DNA from: Nissolia schottii
Taxonomy: Eukaryota; Streptophyta; Magnoliopsida; Fabales; Fabaceae
NCBI GenBank assembly: GCA_003254905.1
Contig: QANU01070688.1
Coordinates: 412,425 to 476,424 of the forward strand
DNA: 64,000 nucleotides
Reading direction: 5' to 3'
The translations under genes and the position numbers were made by a program. The notes under the pieces were generated by a model. The model was not told where the DNA came from. It saw nothing but the letters and a program-made list of their open reading frames with translations, and ran no database searches. The stretch's first letter is position 1. Each line of letters begins with the position of its first letter. Shown one piece after another: positions 25,328-37,598 of the stretch.

Positions 25328-25797
25328 ACATATAACACAGGAAATATTAAGTTGTCTTATATTTAATTTTTTCTCCAACTTGAAAACACATTCAAACATT
25401 CTAGAAAAATAGTAAATATGACGAAGATGTTCTAAAAGGCATCGGAATTCGTATCTCACCGTTTAGAAGTAAAATTTCATTCAACAAATCTACCTTATTT
25501 TCCCTATCAATATTATTTTCAATCACGTTTGGTTGCAATGGAAAACCACTCCAGACACAGTATCCGGTTTGGTTACCATCAGATGACTTTAAAGTTAGGT
25601 TTTCTCTCTTTTTTTTTGTGTTTCCGTCAGTCATATATACATGAAAATCAAAGGAAGGTAAAACCTGAAATACGAACAAGACATGCCTAGTCCCTGATGC
25701 CATCTCTAACTCCTATCTGATATGTACAAGTTCTTTCGTGTCTAATCCAAAAAAACAAAAACAAAAAAAAAAAAACAATGAGCCTTTTTATACACAT
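25324..25797. other. 3' flank of the PHD-finger gene
   Basis: AT-rich. It probably holds the 3' untranslated region of the minus-strand PHD gene near 25700-25797, with an A-rich tract at 25745-25775. A 100-codon minus frame (25401-25703) shows no known motif. Confidence 0.4.
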
Positions 25798-28700
25798 CTA
25801 ACGAACATCAGAAGGAACCGGCAAGCCATTTCCAAAGCAACTACCACTAGCTCTAGCATTAGTCACAGTCTCATCTTTGCAGTGCCCCTTAGATTTAGGC
25901 TTTGGGTCAGAGTTTTGGCATTTTGGGCAAACAAACCGAGCCGGTACTGGATCAGTGTCGCGAATATCAGAACACCTGGTGTGTCGCCACACTCCACACA
26001 GATCACAAGCCAACATTCTCTCCCCATCATCGTCCTTAGCCCCGCAGTTGCAATCTACAGTCCACCTCTCGAGTCCCCGTTCCATTCGGAATTTGCTCAA
26101 CCCATTCTTCCCAATGCATCTTCCTCGGACACAGACCACTTCACCCGATCCTAACAAAAGCTTGACCTGGGTGGAATCGTCTACACCACTATAGCCAAGT
26201 AACTCATCAACTTGAAATCTTCTAAATATTAAATACACATCTTGAAAAGCATTTGCTGCTTCAATCTTAAGGTTGGACACACTGGTGTTCGCAGGTAGCA
26301 CAATTAGTTCTGGTGGAGTTTCGGCTGCAGAATCTTCAGATTCATCCACCAGTTCAACCTGACAAGAGATTCGTATTTTATGCAAATCTGAAATTGGCAA
26401 CATCTCAGGACTATAATCTTTTACAAACTGCTTGCAGTCAAGAAGTTTCTGAGCTGAGCTCATTGCAAGAGTCCGTGTCCCTTCTGCAACATGGTTTAGC
26501 ATCATCTGAGGGTGAAGTAAAGACTCGTATAAATATCTCAAGCATTGTAGGAGATTCTCTTCAGATGGATACTTTGAGCCTGACGAATTATTGTTATTTG
26601 CCATAATTCTGTAGCAAGAACCATTAGCAGCCTCGAGTCTACAACAAACAGAAGCACGAGGATACATGTGTTCATATCAGAACCAAATCACATCACCCCC
26701 AAAAAGATGGGAAATCTACAACACAAACTATTAAAAACAACCAGAAGAGAATCTTCCACATAATACTAATCAATAGCATCTACGCTTTGAGAAGAACATC
26801 AATATTTCAAGCCTTAGTGTCAATACCAAAAAAATGTTATTGAACTTCACATGCACCAATTTTAGCAATAATCCAAAGGAGAACTCACCATGGGCACATG
26901 ACAAACAAGCAAGAAAAAATCTATTTTACTTGATAATATTACGTCCACCCTCATGCATGATAATACCAAGATCAGCTTCAGCATTGCATTTCTCACAACA
27001 AAACTTCTTTCTAAGCCAATATATAGGATCATTTAAGAAGCAAAAATAGAAAAGGAAGAAGTGTAAACACCCCACAAGCACCAGATTGAAGCCTAACCTG
27101 TACTCAAAAGCTCCAGTTTGAGGGTTGCTTCGGGCATTAACAACCATTCCACCATGGACCACTTTTCCTCCCAGTTCTCCAAGGCAATAATCAAGAAGCT
27201 CTGGGGAGGCAACCCTGCAGACAGCACCCCTAAGAGCACGCCCGCTCACCCAATTGGACCCAGACACTGCACGCAGCACTCTAAGCATGGCTTCCTCCAC
27301 ACGTTCAATATCACTCTTCTCCCAAGAACTCGATGGTCCAAAAGCATTAAAACGTCGCTTCTTACAGGACACGTCATCAACCTTCGACGCAGTCTTGCGA
27401 GCATCATGAATCAAACCCATCAAAAAACAAAAGAGGTCCCTTATATTTACAAGCTCATGATCCGACAAAGACTGGTAGTATGAGACCATGCCCTGCACAC
27501 GAGACTGAGAAGAATTTTGTCCCTGGGAGAGGTAGATGGACAAGGGTTGATTGGATAGGTTGTCAACGGCAGATTTATATGCTTCCTGCGAGAGACAATA
27601 GCTACCAGAGCCAAAATGATAACCCCAGTCACCATACCACGGATGACCCTTCATGATTGTATGGAGCAGGCGGTACTCCAGCCCATACTTCTTTGAAACA
27701 TCCATCACACTAACTTTTCTGCTCATGTAAAAAAGTGAAACATACTTGAGAGTTTAGATCGCAAAGCTATATCCATATAAACACTAATATGCACAACAAA
27801 GGTATTCTATTCTCCCATTTCAATAAGGTTAAAGAATTTGTACTTCTAGATGCCCCAAAGCTTAGCAAGATAAGTTTAGCATATTACATATCTTAAAACA
27901 GGTATATTCTTATACATCATCATCATTAGTTTGTGTAAAAAATATTAATCATTCTTCCTCACATCAGTACCATGTTAGTGAAAAGAGTTTGACGGATGAG
28001 ACAATTAGTAAACAGAAATTGAAAGTATTCCTAATAGAAGTATGTCACAGAGAACCAGTAGGTACGAATCAGAGTTAAGAAACCTAACCTGACTCCAAGG
28101 GTCTTGCAAAGGCGATCCCAGAAATCCATAATATGGCAGCCAGAAAGATATTTAGATCCCCCTTCTCTGCCATTAACCCGAAGAAGGTGCCCATAACCAT
28201 TGGCATGGACTACACCATGTAAGAGATGACTAGTGTTCTCTAACTGGTGGTACACCCAGTCTTCAACATCATCAGTGGTAGTCACATGGTTGCATGACTT
28301 GCACCTGAAGAATTAGATAGCATTAACAAAAATGTAACATGCCGCTGATCAAAAAGCATTGGCGGATTTATATGACAGCCCATGATAAAAGATACTAGAG
28401 GGTTTTCTCCCCAGAACTTGCTTGTACGGTGTATCTAACATTCTCACTGCAATATCTCATTCCACTCATTCATGTCGGGTATCTATCACTCCGACAGTCA
28501 ATTGAAAAGAGGAAAAAATCCAAAAGATGACGAGTTTTTCATGAAGCATGAAAAAAAAAAGGGACTATTAGGTGGAAGAAGGTTACGCACTTGGATTCTG
28601 ACAAGTGTAGGATATCTCCACAGCACATACATGGCTTGTGGTACCCACCAATGGAGCTCCCATCAGCTTTGATTATGAAATGGTAACGTTTCCCGCACAC

Positions 28701-30360
28701 TGGGTGACCGCTCCAACCTAAAACATCAAACATATATAATTATATATTTTAAATTTGAAATTTCTATGGGAGAATCACATCACATCACAAAGAAAAATAA
28801 ATTCCCTGTAAAAACTGTTCAATTCTTAGCATTTTATCAATAATCAATAATAATAATTGAATTTTAATATGCTCTCAATATAAAAAAAAATATGCTATTT
28901 AATAATGTATTATTACATTATTTTTTATGGATATATATTATTACATTATTAAAATATTTTAAATTAAAAATTTTATAATTATTGTCTAAAAAATTATGTA
29001 ACTACATATATAATAATATAGAACATAAGATTAAGTTAAACTCATAATAATAAGTATTATGAATAGTCTTTTTAATTAGACACTGTAAATTATAATTATA
29101 ATTATAATATATAATTAACAGAAGTAAATTATATATATAAGTATACAAAATATCGACTAATAAATAAATACACAAACAAATAAACAAAAGCAAATAATAA
29201 GAAAGTCGTTACCAAAAAAAAGGGTTAATAAAGAGCACTGTCATGATAAAAGAACAACATGCTTCCAAAATTGGCATGGTGGCTCAAAAATTGACTATAC
29301 ACGTTACCAACGAAGCCAAACCATCCACTAAGCAAAAAAAGGTAGACTTGAACCACAACATAATAGTTGTCACGCAACAAGGACGGCAAAATTTAAAAAA
29401 TATAAATAAATTAAATTAAATTAAATTAAATAAATAAAAGAGGGTCCTATCAAAACTAAGACCGCCACGTGACACCCGATTCACCCTCCCACCTGTTCCA
29501 CCTCTTATGGGCCCCATCCCACCAAACTCTAGCACTGACAATTTACTATCAGGTCTTTTCCTTTGCATCTCCAATATAGCTGCATTTTCTCGTCATTGTA
29601 TCGTAGAGAGGTTTAAATTACAACCTTCACTTACTAAATCATAGTCATTCTCATTCTAATAGTTCATATTCATATTATACAATTAAAATAAAAATCCAGT
29701 TATATACATCATCATTATTATTATATTATATTCATAATTCATGATTATGAATTTATGATTGTAAATTAATTACAAACGTCATTTATAGGATACTCATCTC
29801 ACGAAAATAGCACATTAATATCGATATTCCTTTTTATTTTTTCTATTCCAGTTCGATAAGCTACCATAGCAAGAGTAATATTAAACTAGTGAGTAGATTA
29901 TGTGATCGGTAACCGGTAACCGGTTTCCGGAGAACAACCGGTAAAAAAAAGCGATGAAACCAAAGCGTTGCAAATAAGAAACCGACTCGAGTCGGGATTG
30001 ACGAGTCAACTCACCGAAAACTCGGCACTGATCGCAGTACACGGATCTGGATCTGGCCACGTCCTCCTCCACGACGTCGAGGCACACCGCAGCCGCCGTG
30101 CCGGACTCCGCACCGCCGCCGGCTGCGAGCTCGCCGACGCGGAAGAGGATCTGCCACGTCAGCAGGTGCGGGAAGAGCGCCGAAGGCGGCGGGAGCAGCG
30201 CGTGCTTTGTCAGGAAGGAGCGGACGTTCGACCGGAAGGGACCGCCCGCGAATCCCTCCGACGCGGCGAGGGACGGCGACGGAAACGAGAGGAAGTCGTA
30301 GAAGTCGGCGGTGACTCTCCTCTTCATGCGCTTCAGGGGCTTCCCTCCGCTCACGACCAT
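25798..30360 (-). CDS. PHD-finger protein of the MMD1 / At1g33420 group
   Basis: Five exons on the minus strand, 30360-30015, 28717-28591, 28304-28089, 27718-27098 and 26638-25798, all with GT-AG borders and matching phases, give 716 aa. The N-terminus has the conserved HALLPPPSALFPHLLTWQIL and VYCDQCRVFGWSGHPVCGKR, then YHKPCMCCGDILHLSESK. The C-terminal PHD finger (about 630-680) has the C4HC3 pattern Cys633, Cys635, Cys648, Cys651, His656, Cys659, Cys674, Cys677. Relatives include MALE MEIOCYTE DEATH 1/DUET, a meiotic chromatin reader that binds methylated H3K4. This protein is closer, from memory, to At1g33420, whose role is less clear. It is nuclear by inference. Exon 1 is very GC-rich, unlike the other exons. 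The start matches the family N-terminus MVVSGGKPLKR. No damage. Confidence 0.92.
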
Positions 30361-31600
30361 GATGGAGGAAGAGGAGGAGGAGACGGTTGAGGGAGCGTGG
30401 TCCAGTGTGGGAGGCGCGTGAGGCGAGATCTCGCCGGAGAGAGGTTGGAAAGGTCTGGATCGGGCGGTGAAAGTGTGGGATAGGACGGTGGAAATTGGAG
30501 GAGGAAATGGGAACCACGGAGGAGAGAGAATGAAGAGTAAGAAGAGAAGGGAGAGGGAACGATCGTTTTGGTTAGGTTTGGGAGAGTGTTTTTCTTGGCT
30601 GGATGCTGAGATTTGATGGTCGTCGTTGGATTAATCTGTGATCATATTTTAAGAAATATACATAATATATAATTAAAGGAAGTGAAATAAAATAATATTG
30701 TAGTGTTAGAAAAGGGTGAGAGAGAGAAAGGGAGATGGGAATTTTTCTTTTTCTTTTTCTTTTTCTTTTTCTGGGAATTGGCGAGAAAATAGTGTGTTCT
30801 GGAAAATGGAAGAGAGAGAGGGGAAATTGAGGAATCGAAATCTTAGGCGTTAAGCGAGTTTACCGCCTTGGGAGGTCATGCAAATTAGACCAAGCTTTTT
30901 TTTTTGGGAGGTTGACATACACCAAGCTTTAATCGGTGAAGGCTGTGTTTGTTTTTTCTTTCATTTTTTTATTTGTTGTCCTTAGTGTTTACTATTTTTG
31001 AAAATGAAGGATTGGTACAACCAACGAAAGAAGCATGAAAAATGAGGATCGGTAGCAAGTTGCTCTTTAATGGTAAATGTGAATTGAATTTAATTTTGAT
31101 ATATTTTAACGTAAAAGATTAGTTATAATCATCGATTTAACTACGTGGCCGCGAGGTTGGTGGTTGTTATTAAGTTGATCCTTGCATATTATTTTTTTAT
31201 TAAAAAAATTAGAAAAAAATATTATTTTTGTAATTTTGGTGATAGAACATTAATGATTATTTTCTCTCTCAATAAATGAATTTTTCCAAAATTAAACTCA
31301 TATCTTTATCCTTATAAAAAATCAAATTATTCATCGATCATCCAATAACTTGTAAGTTGATCCTTGCATATTATGGATCATTTAATGATCCCCTCAAAAA
31401 GTAGTAAAATTGACGTCATATTCACTTAAGTCAATGAAAGATTCAATGATCCTATTATGTTTGTGTCATTCGATGATCTTGTTTGAAAATCACAAAATTG
31501 TCGCGGCATTCATCAGTCAAGACTACTATAGTCCGCCACCGTTCGGGGACCATTCAATGGTACCCCCAAAAAACTATAAAAAAAAAGTAACTTTTGTAAA
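30361..31600. other. Promoter side of the PHD-finger gene and intergenic DNA
   Basis: 30361-30600 is GC- and purine-rich and probably the 5' leader of the minus-strand gene. A (CTTTTT)n tract lies at about 30746-30776. No convincing TATA box. 31120-31600 is AT-rich, with repeated ATCATTTAATGATCC and CAATGATCCTATTATG words but no gene. Confidence 0.4.
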
Positions 31601-33374
31601 TTACAAATCAACCCCTCTCTTTCTTCTCCTTCCTCTACTCTTGTAGAATGATTGCAATAATGACACAAATCCACTTGTTGCCAGAGGACCAATATAATGT
31701 TACATGTGTGTGTCCTGCATCCATGTGACTCATATCATTACCTACAAATTCCTGCTTCACAAAATTATAAAAAAGACACGGTGACGGATTATATACAAAC
31801 TTTTCTGAATAAATACACAAATATCTAATGAACAATTGCATAAACATGTAGTTGTGCTGATCATATATTCACATATCTACCTTAAAGTAATCCACATTGC
31901 AAACACTACTTACACAAGGTTGACTCGTGTTGAATTCTATCGAATCCTGCACAACAAAAATATGAGCATTTAAAATAACAAAAGAAATATATCACATAAA
32001 CATTTGCCAAAAACTAGACAAACATTTACCAAATTATGCACAAATAACTGTAGTCCAACATGATAGTGTGTTGACCATAAATTTACCTCATCCATTGTTT
32101 TATTCCTTGCTTTTTTTTGTAGGTTTCTTCAATTTCTTTTCACATTGATCGATTATAAACTCTTTCCTCTTCCCATTTAGACTACCAGACACCGCATGTG
32201 GAGGACTGCTAATGCATCAATGTCAATGCGACAACTTTTAGCCACATTGTTCATTTTATCTTTGTCATTGGACAACGAACTTGATGAAATACACTACAAA
32301 TAAACTTCTACAAGATCAAGTGCATGATTGATGATCTCCTCTCCTTCCTATGAATATGCGGCAGTCTCGACAATGTCATAGAAACGCTTGCAAAACTAGT
32401 CGCACCTCTCCATAATAGAGACCTAAACGGTTGAGATCATGATTGCACCTAATTTTGGTATACCTCTGCTTAATATTTTTACTCCATCGGCCCAATATGC
32501 ATTTCGCAGGAAATTCCTTGACTTTTCCAATTCCGAGCACACACAGACAATATCGATAAACAATTAAAAAATGAGGCATTGACAATTAACATCACAAGTG
32601 CTACAATTAAAGAAAACCACATACGACAACTTCTTCACCTTACCATTAAACTCAACTTCTTCACACAGTAAACAAGTAACACTCGTTCCATGCCTCCGTA
32701 TAACTGATGTAGTACAATTAAATTTTTATCTAAATTGGTCTTGGATCTCATGAAACTTGGCACCAGCGTATTTAGCCTGAAATTGCTTCTCAATTGGGGA
32801 GGTCATTGCGCAAGGAATTATAATTTTAAAATCAACGTTATTTTCAACTTCCTTTTGCACCTTAGTACTAAGTGCACTATCACATTGATGCACAATTTGT
32901 TGCAAGTTGATCTTTACATTCAAATAGTTATAAAAAAAAATGCATGCATGCTATTGCTTTTTTGAGTGCTTCTCATACCTGCTTAAAACTTCATTTAAAT
33001 AGATTGACACCCATATGCTCCGTTCATAAAAAAGGCCTAGAAAAATATAAAATTGACAAAATAAGGTGCACAATCTTTCCACACAACGTACACATGCTTT
33101 TGCGATTATATACACAAACTTATTGGGTGTCATATTAAAAAAAAATTATTGAACATTGTACACAAATATAAAATATAGCATGCTATTAAAATCCATTACA
33201 CAAACATTTGAGATAAATTACACACATTTATGTTGTGCTTTAAATAGATTTATGAATCACCGTGTAACTTATATGTATCATAATATAATACAACATACAC
33301 AAACTTATATGTTTCTTCACAAAAATTTCTAGTACAGTGTAAACAAATATAAAAGACATCCAAATGGATTCTCG

Positions 33375-33874
33375 TAGGGTGAACATGGGTCAGATCTACC
33401 CGCCCATGTCACCGATCCGACCCGCCTATCAACGGGTGGGTCGGGTCGGGTAAAAAAATTACAAGTAGCTGCCAGACCCGTCACCTGCCCGGGTCAGGTC
33501 GGGTTAGGTGGGTCGGCAGGTGACCCGTCCTCTTTTTTTTTTAAATATTTTTTTTAAAAAAATTCAATTTCTTTTAAAAAAAATTCATTTTTAATAGAAA
33601 AAAAACTATTATTTTTTAAAAAAATAGACAACTATTTTTTAAATTAAAAAAATCTATTTTTTTAATTTAAAATAACTATATTTTAATAATTAAAAATTAA
33701 AAATAATATATATCGGTGGGTTAGCGGGTCGGGTTGGGAAGTAGGGATCCGAGACCCGACCCGTATAATAGGGTGGATCCATTGGATTCGACCCGCTAAC
33801 CCGACTCAAACCGACTTAATGCGGGTTAGGTTGGGTCGGATCGGTGCATCGGATCCAACCCATGTTCACCCCTA
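33375..33874. mobile_element. 500-bp hAT-type element inside the MULE
   Basis: The left end reads TAGGGTGAACATGGGT and the right end on the minus strand reads TAGGGGTGAACATGGGTT. Flanks GATTCTCG (33367-33374) and GATCCTCA (33875-33882) match at six of eight positions, the hAT target size. Subterminal words GGGTCGGGTCGGG and CCCGACCCG are repeated. The middle is an A/T-only stretch. It interrupts the transposase remnant, so it inserted later. Confidence 0.75.
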
Positions 33875-35045
33875 GATCCTCATACCATGTAGCCAATCGT
33901 TGTTTTCAAGGTTGTGTCGTTTCACAAGAGCACTCCATTTATACTCAAATTCTTTGGTGGATTTACTTTCCCAAATCATATTTTCAACTCAGCCTTGATG
34001 TAAACATAATCCTTAGACCCACGTAACTTGTGGGGTATTTTCTTCATTATGTGACAAATTAAATGCACCACCTATGTCAAGTAGTCGGCAACAGAATCTT
34101 AATGGCACTCTTCATAGTCATACATTGATTAGTCAATATACCACTTGGAGGTTTCTACGACATGCGTTAGACCCACGATTGAAAAACTCACACCAACGTT
34201 TTAGTATGTTCCGCTAATATTAATGCACACCCAAGCAACACTAAATGACCATGATAATTTACCCCTACAAAAGAACCAAATGGAATCTTGTACTCATTAG
34301 TCAAATATGTAGTGTCAAATGAAACTACATCAAGAAAATATTCATATACAGCTCGGCTCCTAGCACCTGTCCAAAATATATTTTTAGGCAACGCTTATGA
34401 TCAACCTCAATCCCATACCAGAAGTTTTGATTATGTTCCTTCATCCTCACAAAATATTCCATCAATACTTTGCCGTTTCCTTCTTTTGGGATAGTACTCA
34501 CCTCTCTAATCACATGCTTCTTGACATCTTTCCCAACAAACAAACTGCAATTGGTCATGTCCCCTAGCCTCATGTGCAAGAATTTGGATAGTCTTACATG
34601 TTCTAACGCCAACCCCGTCATTTATCTCAATTGTTCATTTGGCATGCATGCATGTTTATACTTTTGTTTTTCTTGAACAATCTTGCCTTCGTCGGTCTAA
34701 AGGGATGAGAATGATCATAAACAACGTTCCTTATGACCCATTTTCCTATTTTTCCTTCTTGATGGTAATCTTCACCTTGCAATTAGCACATGATGTGGGG
34801 TCTGTCTTCTTTATAACTAATACTCTAGATGTACAATTCCCTTCCCTTGTACACAAAATAATTTGATAAAATACTTCTTTGCCGAATTTAAACTTACTAG
34901 ATCTTATCCTCCATGTAAACCCAATTTTCTTAGCATAATTATTGTAAAAGATTTTGATGTCAACCAAGGAATCAAACTGCACTCCAATCTTAGGAACCTC
35001 ATCCTGAGGTATGTTTCCAATATTTGGGACCTGCAATATACACAT

Positions 35046-35660
35046 TATAACATAAATGTTATATCTCTTTACACATACTTCATCTAATAATTACACAAAC
35101 TTTATAGCAATACTACACAAACTCTTAATAACATACATAAACAATAAGCATTATAATATAATTACACAAACATCATAAATAAATTACACAAACTATATCG
35201 TGTAATTACACAAACTATCTATCAACTACCACAAATCGTATTATATTATAAGATTGAGATAATTACACATATTTCAAGGTAACATTACACAAAACATTAT
35301 GTTGCTAATAATATACACAAATAATATAAAAACTACACAGACGTTAGATCATAATTACACAAACATTATAGACAAACTACACAAACTATATCGTGTAATT
35401 ACACACACTCCAATGTAACATTACACAAAATTATGTTGCCACTAATAAACACAAATTATGTTGCTACATAGGCGTTGTATTGTAATTACACAAAGGATTT
35501 TACATGATTACACAAACTTTGATACACACACACAAAAATATGTATGTGCTATATTTACAAGTCCATTATAATGTAATCACACAATCTATTGAATATAAAT
35601 TGCTCACATAACACTATCACTCACACAAACATTATAATATAATTACAAAACCTATTTAAA
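35046..35660. repeat. ACACAAAC word array upstream of the FAR1-type transposase
   Basis: The word TTACACAAAC or TACACAAA recurs more than ten times at irregular distances. A longer unit containing ACAAACTATATCGTGTAATT and ACATTACACAAAA-TTATGTTGC appears twice (about 35160-35325 and 35350-35470), so part of the array grew by local duplication. Confidence 0.75.
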
Positions 35661-35745
35661 ACCAAATCAAATTAAACGAGATGACATCATACATTAAAGA
35701 ATAGAACACGAACCCATCGTCCCCAATCAGATCAATGGAGGCCAT

Positions 35746-37598
35746 TGAAAATTGCTTTGAGATAAAGATGATAATGGCGATGAAGATGATTACAACGACA
35801 GTGATAGAAGGAGAGGATATGAGGATGATTACAATGAAAATTCATAACAATGGAGAGAATTGAGGGTGATACCAAAATCTGGATATGATTGAGCTTGATA
35901 ATTGCGTTTGAGAGGTGCGGGTTTGATTTGGAATCAAGTTAATTCATTTAGGATCGCATGATTGAGTAAAAAACAGAATGTGGTTGGCTGTTTAGAGTTG
36001 CATGGATTTCAATGAAAATCAAAACCGTATTTGGATACCGTATAATGGAAATATGCATATAAATCAATGGTGACACGACGGTGGGAGGTAATGTTGGTGA
36101 ATCCGATCATTTTTCTTGTTTGAAGTATGCATTCAATGTTTTTGTTTTATTTTTTAGTTCGAGTGCATGGGATTAGGCTTTTTAAGGTCGTAACTGCATT
36201 GCATGTGCTTAAATTAATCTAGGAGTTCCCATTAAAAAAAAAAAAAGGTGATCTAGGACTAAGCTCTTTTCATTCTTATTTTTTTGGGTCTCACCTCTTT
36301 CCCTTCTTTGCTTCACTAAGACAGCGCGCTCGGCTAGCCCACCGTTTCGTCCCTAACATGGGCCGGGGCTATATTTTGACACAGTTTAAGAAGCAATTTG
36401 TTTCATGACAGAAGACGAAAAAATGAAGCAATTTGTTATTTCCAACAAACAAAAAGAAAGCAAAATTTTTAACCATATTGCACGAAACCTCAACCCAAAT
36501 GAGCTATGGTTAAGCCGAGTCACCCTATCATCATTTCCTTCTTTTAACCTTTGACCAGAATATTTTTACATACATGTGACAGAAAGACTAATCCCTCAAA
36601 CATCATTTTGCAACTAAAAAATAACCAACCAATGTCATCTTGATCCTGTCCATAAAACTACATCTAATTTACCATGGCACCTAGCCTCAGTCCCACCATG
36701 ACAACTAGATAATTATTTTCAACTATATAACCCATTAGGCGACCAAAAAAAAAAAGGTTCCCCTTTAAAGAAAATTACTACAAATATCGTAAAATATGAT
36801 TCTTATTATGTTTTTAGTTGGTGAGATTATCATACATTATATTCTATAAAAAAAAGGAAAAAAAAAAAAAGAAAAAGAAAACATAAAGTTGGCATACCAT
36901 ACATCTAAATTTTGATCCTCAAAATGATTGAGGATACATCAAAATCTATTATACAACATCATCTGAAGCAAATTCTACATATACGCCATCCATCCATGAC
37001 ACAAATCAAGCTGAAATCCCTTTGACATTCTTTATTAAAAATAAAATTACAGAAATATATGTGATAAATAACAACCTTATTTCTCACTCACAACGAAGGC
37101 AAATAGAACCCACATGACCATGGCAACAAAAATGAAGAGTTTATTCAGTTAGCCTACCGATCCAGATTGCCACACTGCTCTCATCAACCTCACATTCAAA
37201 GTCAGAAATACCCTTGCAAAATGCAGCTGCAGAGAAGAAAAAACTCATTATTCACCATCATAGAAATAACCTCAAACACATTGAACAAGGTGTTTTGTAG
37301 CATGTTTGGTTTAGCCTTTGGAACCCCAAAACCATGGTTTGGTAGAGGCTATATAAAAGACAAGCTTCTGCTCAAGCCATGATTTGGAGCTTTCCAAATA
37401 CGCAACCAAAGTATCAAAACTAAAAGCATACTAACTCAGAATTTCCAATATAACAAGAGAAATGGAAGTGCAACAAGTTGGGTAGATATTAGGGAGAATA
37501 CTCAACAAGGTCATGGACAGATGCAGAAGACACAAGGAAACAATTCCTACCTATCAGCTGCATCACGATCCCACACGATACGATTCACAATTTGACAA
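35746..37598. other. Intergenic, no supported gene
   Basis: 35746-36110 may be the 5' flank of the MULE remnant. The rest is AT-rich, with A-runs at 36230 and 36730-36880. The last few hundred bases are probably the 3' untranslated region of the ASHH3-type gene. Frames at 37167-37382 and 37513-37869 on the plus strand are shadows or chance. Confidence 0.4.

Larger units (their letters stand above)
32376..35745 (-). mobile_element. Decayed MULE with FAR1-type transposase
   Basis: Minus-strand pieces in order match a FAR1/FHY3-type Mutator transposase. At 35045-34746 is the FAR1 DNA-binding domain (VQFDSLVDIKIFYNNYAKK). At 34621-34188 is the catalytic region (FWYGIEVDHKR, VVSFDTTYLTNEYKIPFG, FVGVNYHGH). 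At about 33890-33960 is FEYKWSALVKRHNLENNDWL. At 32923-32726 is QFQAKYAGAKFHEIQDQF and at 32585-32376 FPAKCILGRWSKNIKQRYTK. A possible first exon starts at 35745. Several stops and frame breaks separate the pieces, and a 500-bp hAT element sits inside, so it cannot make a whole protein. The FAR1 clade also holds domesticated host regulators; the decay here argues for a transposon. ACACAAAC words crowd both the gaps between coding pieces and the 5' flank. Element ends were not found. Confidence 0.8.

Noticed and set aside
24812-25459. Long open frames of 126-215 codons on both strands
   Set aside because: They consist almost entirely of undetermined residues from the N gap and a (TA)n repeat.
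29881-30014. Read-through of PHD exon 1 to the stop at 29881
   Set aside because: A strong donor (G|GTGAGTTG) at 30014 and a perfectly phased exon 2 continuing CDQCRVF into GWSGHPVC show that it is spliced.
30098-30390. Plus-strand Arg-rich frames over PHD exon 1
   Set aside because: They are antisense of the GC-rich first exon and match no family.
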